DNA from: Chloroflexota bacterium
Lineage (GTDB): Bacteria > Chloroflexota > Limnocylindria > QHBO01
DNA: 64,000 bases
Direction: 5' to 3'
Assembly: GCA_038040195.1 (NCBI GenBank)
Contig: JBBPIR010000001.1
Location: forward strand, 207,661-271,660
This document shows positions 61,184 to 64,000 of this stretch, piece after piece (the first letter of the stretch is position 1; every line of letters begins with the position of its first letter). Under the pieces are notes generated by a model that saw only the letters and a program-made list of their open reading frames with translations, made no database searches and was not told the DNA's origin. A program made the translations under genes and the position numbers.

Positions 61184-62575
61184 CTAGCGCAGGACCTCGC
61201 TGCGGGCGCGCTTGAGGAACTTGCCGTCGCCCTTGGCGCCCAGCCACTGATCCCCGTCCACGATGACCTTGCCGCGGGACAGGACGACGTCGCTCCCACC
61301 CTGGACCTCCCGCCCCTCGTAGCACGAGTAGTCGACGTCCATGTGGTGGGTCGCGGCACTGATGGTGTGGCGTCGGTTGGGGTCGTAGACCACCAGGTCG
61401 GCATCCGCTCCCACGGCCACGGCGCCCTTCTGGGGCAGGCCGAACATGCGGGCCGGGGCGGTGGACAGCACCTCCACCCAGCGGTTGGGCGTGAGGTGGC
61501 CGCCCACCACTCCGCCGTCGTGGAGCAGATCGACCCGGTTCTCGACCCCCGGCAGGCCGTTGGGAACCTTGCGGAAATCGCCGCGGCCCATCTCCTTCTG
61601 GCCGTGGAAGTCGAACGGGCAATGGTCGGTGGACACGACCTGGAGGTCGTCGTGGACCAGTCCCTTCCACAGCTCCGGCGCATGGTCGGCGGGGCGCAGT
61701 GGCGGCGAGCAGACGAACTTGGCGCCCTCGAACCCGTTGCCCATGTCCTCCAGGGTCAGGAACAGGTACTGGGGGCACGTCTCGGCGAAGGCGGGCAGCC
61801 CCTCGTCCCGGGCCTGGCGAACCTCGTCCAGTGCCTGGCGTGCCGAGAGGTGCACGATGTACACCGGCGCACCGGCGGCCTCCGCCAGCCGGATGACCCG
61901 GTTGGTGGCCTCCCCCTCCAGGACCGGTGACCGCGAGACTCCGTGGTAGTACGGGTCCGTATTGCCGGCTTCGGCGGCCTGCGCCGCCACGACGTCGATG
62001 GCCAGGCCGTTCTCGGCGTGCATCATGATCAGCCCACCGTTGCGCACGGTCTGCTGCATGGCCCGGAAGATGGCCCCGTCATCGGAGAAGAAGACGCCGG
62101 GGTAGGCGGTGAACAGCTTGAAGGTGGTCACCCCCTCGTCCACCAGGGTGTCCATCTCGGCCAGGACGTCGTCGCGGACGTCGCTGATGATCATGTGGAA
62201 GCCGTAGTCGGTGGTCGCGTTGCCATCGGCCTTGGCGTGCCAGGCATCCAGGCCATCGCGGAGGCTGCCTCCGCGGGGCTGGACCGCGAAGTCGATGATC
62301 GTGGTCGTCCCGCCGAACGCCGCCGCCCGCGTTCCGGTCTCGAACGTGTCCTTGGCGAAGGTCCCGCCGAAGGGCAGCTCCATGTGGGTGTGGACGTCGA
62401 TGGCGCCCGGGATCACCCACTTGCCGGTGGCATCGATGGTCCGATCGGCGCCGGCTCCCGCACCCGCCGACAGGTCTTGACCGATGAGGGCAATCTGCTC
62501 CCCGTCCACGAGGACATCCGCCTTCGTCGTGGCGTCGGCGTTGACGATGGTGCCGTTCGTGATCAGGGTGCGCAT
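61184..62575 (-). CDS. hydA: Dihydropyrimidinase / D-hydantoinase
   Basis: The amidohydrolase of 463 residues has all metal ligands: DVHTHMELPFGG, the carboxylated Lys in TFKLFTAYPG, His in MMHAENG, His in YIVHLSA, and Asp in VSTDHCPFDF. It opens dihydropyrimidines or hydantoins. TACCAT lies 6 nt before the ATG. No other pyrimidine-degradation gene is adjacent. Confidence 0.93.
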   Translation of the reverse strand: MRTLITNGTIVNADATTKADVLVDGEQIALIGQDLSAGAGAGADRTIDATGKWVIPGAIDVHTHMELPFGGTFAKDTFETGTRAAAFGGTTTIIDFAVQPRGGSLRDGLDAWHAKADGNATTDYGFHMIISDVRDDVLAEMDTLVDEGVTTFKLFTAYPGVFFSDDGAIFRAMQQTVRNGGLIMMHAENGLAIDVVAAQAAEAGNTDPYYHGVSRSPVLEGEATNRVIRLAEAAGAPVYIVHLSARQALDEVRQARDEGLPAFAETCPQYLFLTLEDMGNGFEGAKFVCSPPLRPADHAPELWKGLVHDDLQVVSTDHCPFDFHGQKEMGRGDFRKVPNGLPGVENRVDLLHDGGVVGGHLTPNRWVEVLSTAPARMFGLPQKGAVAVGADADLVVYDPNRRHTISAATHHMDVDYSCYEGREVQGGSDVVLSRGKVIVDGDQWLGAKGDGKFLKRARSEVLR

Positions 62576-62581
62576 GGACCG

Positions 62582-62587
62582 ATGGTA
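62582..62587 (-). promoter_or_regulatory. -10 box (TACCAT) of the hydantoinase operon
   Basis: It ends 6 nt before the ATG at 62575; there is no ribosome-binding site. Confidence 0.4.
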
Positions 62588-62602
62588 GCGCCGACTGGAG
62601 GC

Positions 62603-62700
62603 CTAGGCCGAAGCCTCCGCGTATGCGGCCACGAATCCGGGGATGCCGCGCTCGACCATGTCGTCGGTCGCGGTCAGGCTGATCCGGAACCCGTTAACGC
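62603..62700 (-). pseudogene. Possible remnant of an aminotransferase C-terminus
   Basis: The reverse strand reads NGFRISLTATDDMVERGIPGF and a few more residues to a TAG at 62603-62605. This resembles the last strand and helix of fold-I PLP aminotransferases, where RxSLTAxD is common. It has no start codon of its own and its upstream part overlaps the end of the peroxiredoxin-like gene, so it would be the tail of a deleted gene. Confidence 0.3.
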
Positions 62701-63350
62701 TGAGCAGCGGCGATGGCGCCCAACAGCACGGTCTTGGGCGGGAAATCCTCGCAGTACTGATAGCGGTGGGTCAGGACGAGGCGGCCGTCGGTGGCCACCA
62801 CGAACTCCCCGGGGAGCTGCCACGGGGAGTCCACGACCGCCCGCTCCGTCCCTCTCCGCGGCTCCACGAACATCGTCCGCGCCGTCTCCGAGTCACCCGG
62901 CCGCCACGGGAAGTCGTGGAGGATCTGCGGTGCTTCTCCCTCCAGCAAGCCGTACGCGCGATAGGCCTCGCGCTCCGGGTCGCAGAGCAACGGAAACCGA
63001 TATCCACGGCGGGTGGCGACGTGAGCGGCGCGTTCGGGCTCGGCCTGGCACACCGCCACCACTGTGCCGCCCGCCTCGGCATAGGTGTCCAACTGGTCGC
63101 GGAGGCCCTCCCAACGCTCCATCAAGCATGAGCAGCCGAAGTGGCGCATGAAGATGATCAGCGCCGGGCCGTAGGCCCAGAACTCCGACAGCCGCCGATG
63201 GCTGCCCGATGTGTCCGGCAGCTCCAGGTCCGGGGCGCCGTCGCCCGGCTGCACCGGCAGTCGGTCGTATCGGGTCCAGGTTGGCCCCGCCAACCAGCCC
63301 GCCACCCATCGGTCCTCGGCTGCCTGCTGCAGGCTGTCGACATCGGTCAT
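62694..63350 (-). CDS. AhpC/TSA-like peroxiredoxin-family protein
   Basis: The thioredoxin fold carries the active-site region FMRHFGCSCLMERWEGL, with two cysteines two apart in place of the usual CxxC, followed by GGTVVAVCQAEPERA and FPLLCDPEREAYRAYGL. This is the AhpC-TSA_2/PRXL2 pattern. 218 residues; ATG overlaps the stop of the upstream membrane-protein gene (ATGA). Confidence 0.85.
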   Translation of the reverse strand: MTDVDSLQQAAEDRWVAGWLAGPTWTRYDRLPVQPGDGAPDLELPDTSGSHRRLSEFWAYGPALIIFMRHFGCSCLMERWEGLRDQLDTYAEAGGTVVAVCQAEPERAAHVATRRGYRFPLLCDPEREAYRAYGLLEGEAPQILHDFPWRPGDSETARTMFVEPRRGTERAVVDSPWQLPGEFVVATDGRLVLTHRYQYCEDFPPKTVLLGAIAAAQR

Positions 63351-63709
63351 GCCTGGCGATCTCGCAGGTAGCTGTACCCGGTCAGGACGACGCCCACCGC
63401 CACGATCCCGAAGACGACCATGAAGAACGGATCCCTGCTGATGGCGAACAGGAATGAGAAGCCGACCAGGAAGAAGACCCGGATGATGACCGTGGTCGTG
63501 TACAGGGCCTCGATCCGGAGCCGGATGATCTGGCCGACCATGATCGCCAGGCCGATGAGAACCATTCCCGCCAGCCGGGGGAACACGTCGCCGTAATCGC
63601 CGTTGGACAGCAGCAGCGGAAGCGCAATGCTGGGAACAAGGAACAGCGCCAGCCCGGCCACCGCGAGATAGCTCACCAGGTAGTAGAGGCTCAGCCGGGT
63701 CCGCGTCAC
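63347..63709 (-). CDS. Four-helix membrane protein, unknown (120 aa)
   Basis: Four hydrophobic helices are predicted (about residues 8-30, 42-62, 70-90 and 94-115) with a short basic C-terminus. No family recognised. It is coupled on both sides by 4-nt overlaps with the VOC-like and peroxiredoxin-like genes. Confidence 0.7.
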   Translation of the reverse strand: MTRTRLSLYYLVSYLAVAGLALFLVPSIALPLLLSNGDYGDVFPRLAGMVLIGLAIMVGQIIRLRIEALYTTTVIIRVFFLVGFSFLFAISRDPFFMVVFGIVAVGVVLTGYSYLRDRQA

Positions 63710-64000
63710 GAGCCGTGCTCCTCATGGCCCTCGTGGTCGTGGCCCTCGTGGTCGTGGCCCTCGTGGTCGAGAGCCTCATGTTCGTGGTCGGCGTGGTGCT
63801 CGTGGTGCATCCACGGCGTGTACGCGATGCCGACCAGCAGACCCTCCGGACTGAGCAGGCGCGCGACGGTCTGGCCCCACGGTTCGACGCCCGCCTTTCG
63901 GAGGAGCCGATGACCGGCGGCCTCCAGCTCGGCGGCAGCCTCCTCCACCGCCTCGGGAGTTGCCACGTCCAGCTCCAGCCAGGCATGCGGCGCGGCCACG
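63706..64000 (-). CDS. VOC/glyoxalase-fold protein with a His-rich repeat tail (start off the right edge)
   Basis: The visible 97 residues are the second half of a VOC module: WLELDVATPEAVEEAAAELEAAGHRLLRK and WGQTVARLLSPEGLLVGIAYTPW. Then comes a tail of about 30 residues rich in His, Glu and Asp built on a DHEGH repeat, encoded by three 15-bp units (63728-63772). The tail could hold nickel, zinc or copper. A GTG at 63997-63999 exists, but the fold is incomplete from there, so the gene surely starts outside the window. Confidence 0.75.
   Translation of the reverse strand, partial: VAAPHAWLELDVATPEAVEEAAAELEAAGHRLLRKAGVEPWGQTVARLLSPEGLLVGIAYTPWMHHEHHADHEHEALDHEGHDHEGHDHEGHEEHGS

Overview
The window is bacterial and mostly of very high G+C. 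It carries an adenosylcobalamin-dependent ribonucleotide reductase, an F420 biosynthesis set (cofD-cofC-cofE, with CofE lacking the actinobacterial nitroreductase extension) beside F420-type oxidoreductases, tandem zinc-ribbon/adenylate-cyclase/AAA regulators, and many genes whose start codon lies 6-8 nt after a TANNNT box. Together these suggest a Chloroflexota lineage (Limnocylindria/Thermomicrobia-like). This is an inference from gene content; there is no rRNA or tRNA gene in the window to confirm it.

Positions 1-9.4 kb form an accessory, defence-type island with visibly lower G+C. It starts with the N-terminus of an XRE regulator (running off the left edge), divergent from a tiny secreted-peptide gene. 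Then come a DUF3892 protein, a small membrane protein, a frameshifted relic of an adenine methyltransferase and an HsdR_N-RAMA fusion. A tightly overlapped operon follows (55-aa protein, SMC-like ATPase, 328-aa protein of unknown function, SIR2-like protein), facing an SPPY-class DNA methyltransferase. The operon resembles Lamassu/ABC-3C systems in outline but not in detail, and is the best candidate here for an undescribed immune system.

9.4-29.9 kb is chromosomal backbone: nrdJ with an elaborate control region (hairpin leader, canonical promoter, four 11-bp direct repeats), a PEBP-like lipoprotein, a GGDEF-EAL protein, an arsR-arsM operon, a lysA-like decarboxylase, two adjacent paralogous cyclase/AAA/TPR proteins (one with an altered Walker A), and a five-gene chain joined by 4-nt overlaps (small membrane protein, beta-propeller protein, DUF971, patatin, PIG-L deacetylase).

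29.9-42.3 kb is carbohydrate and acetate metabolism: a nitrilase-family hydrolase with a GH13 glucosidase, then a sugar ABC transporter (ATPase, binding protein, two permeases) followed by a GH3 hexosaminidase and a SIS isomerase, which suggests uptake and use of N-acetylglucosamine-type oligosaccharides. Acetyl-CoA synthetase and two MFS transporters follow.

44.7-57.9 kb holds a DUF885 metalloprotein, an M19 dipeptidase, a methyltransferase/sulfatase group, asd-hom for the aspartate pathway, and the F420 genes, preceded by a dense palindromic control region. 58-64 kb has a large secreted M6-like metallopeptidase, a 90-bp tandem repeat, a lipoprotein, a hydantoinase, a peroxiredoxin-like protein and a partial VOC protein with a His-rich repeat tail.
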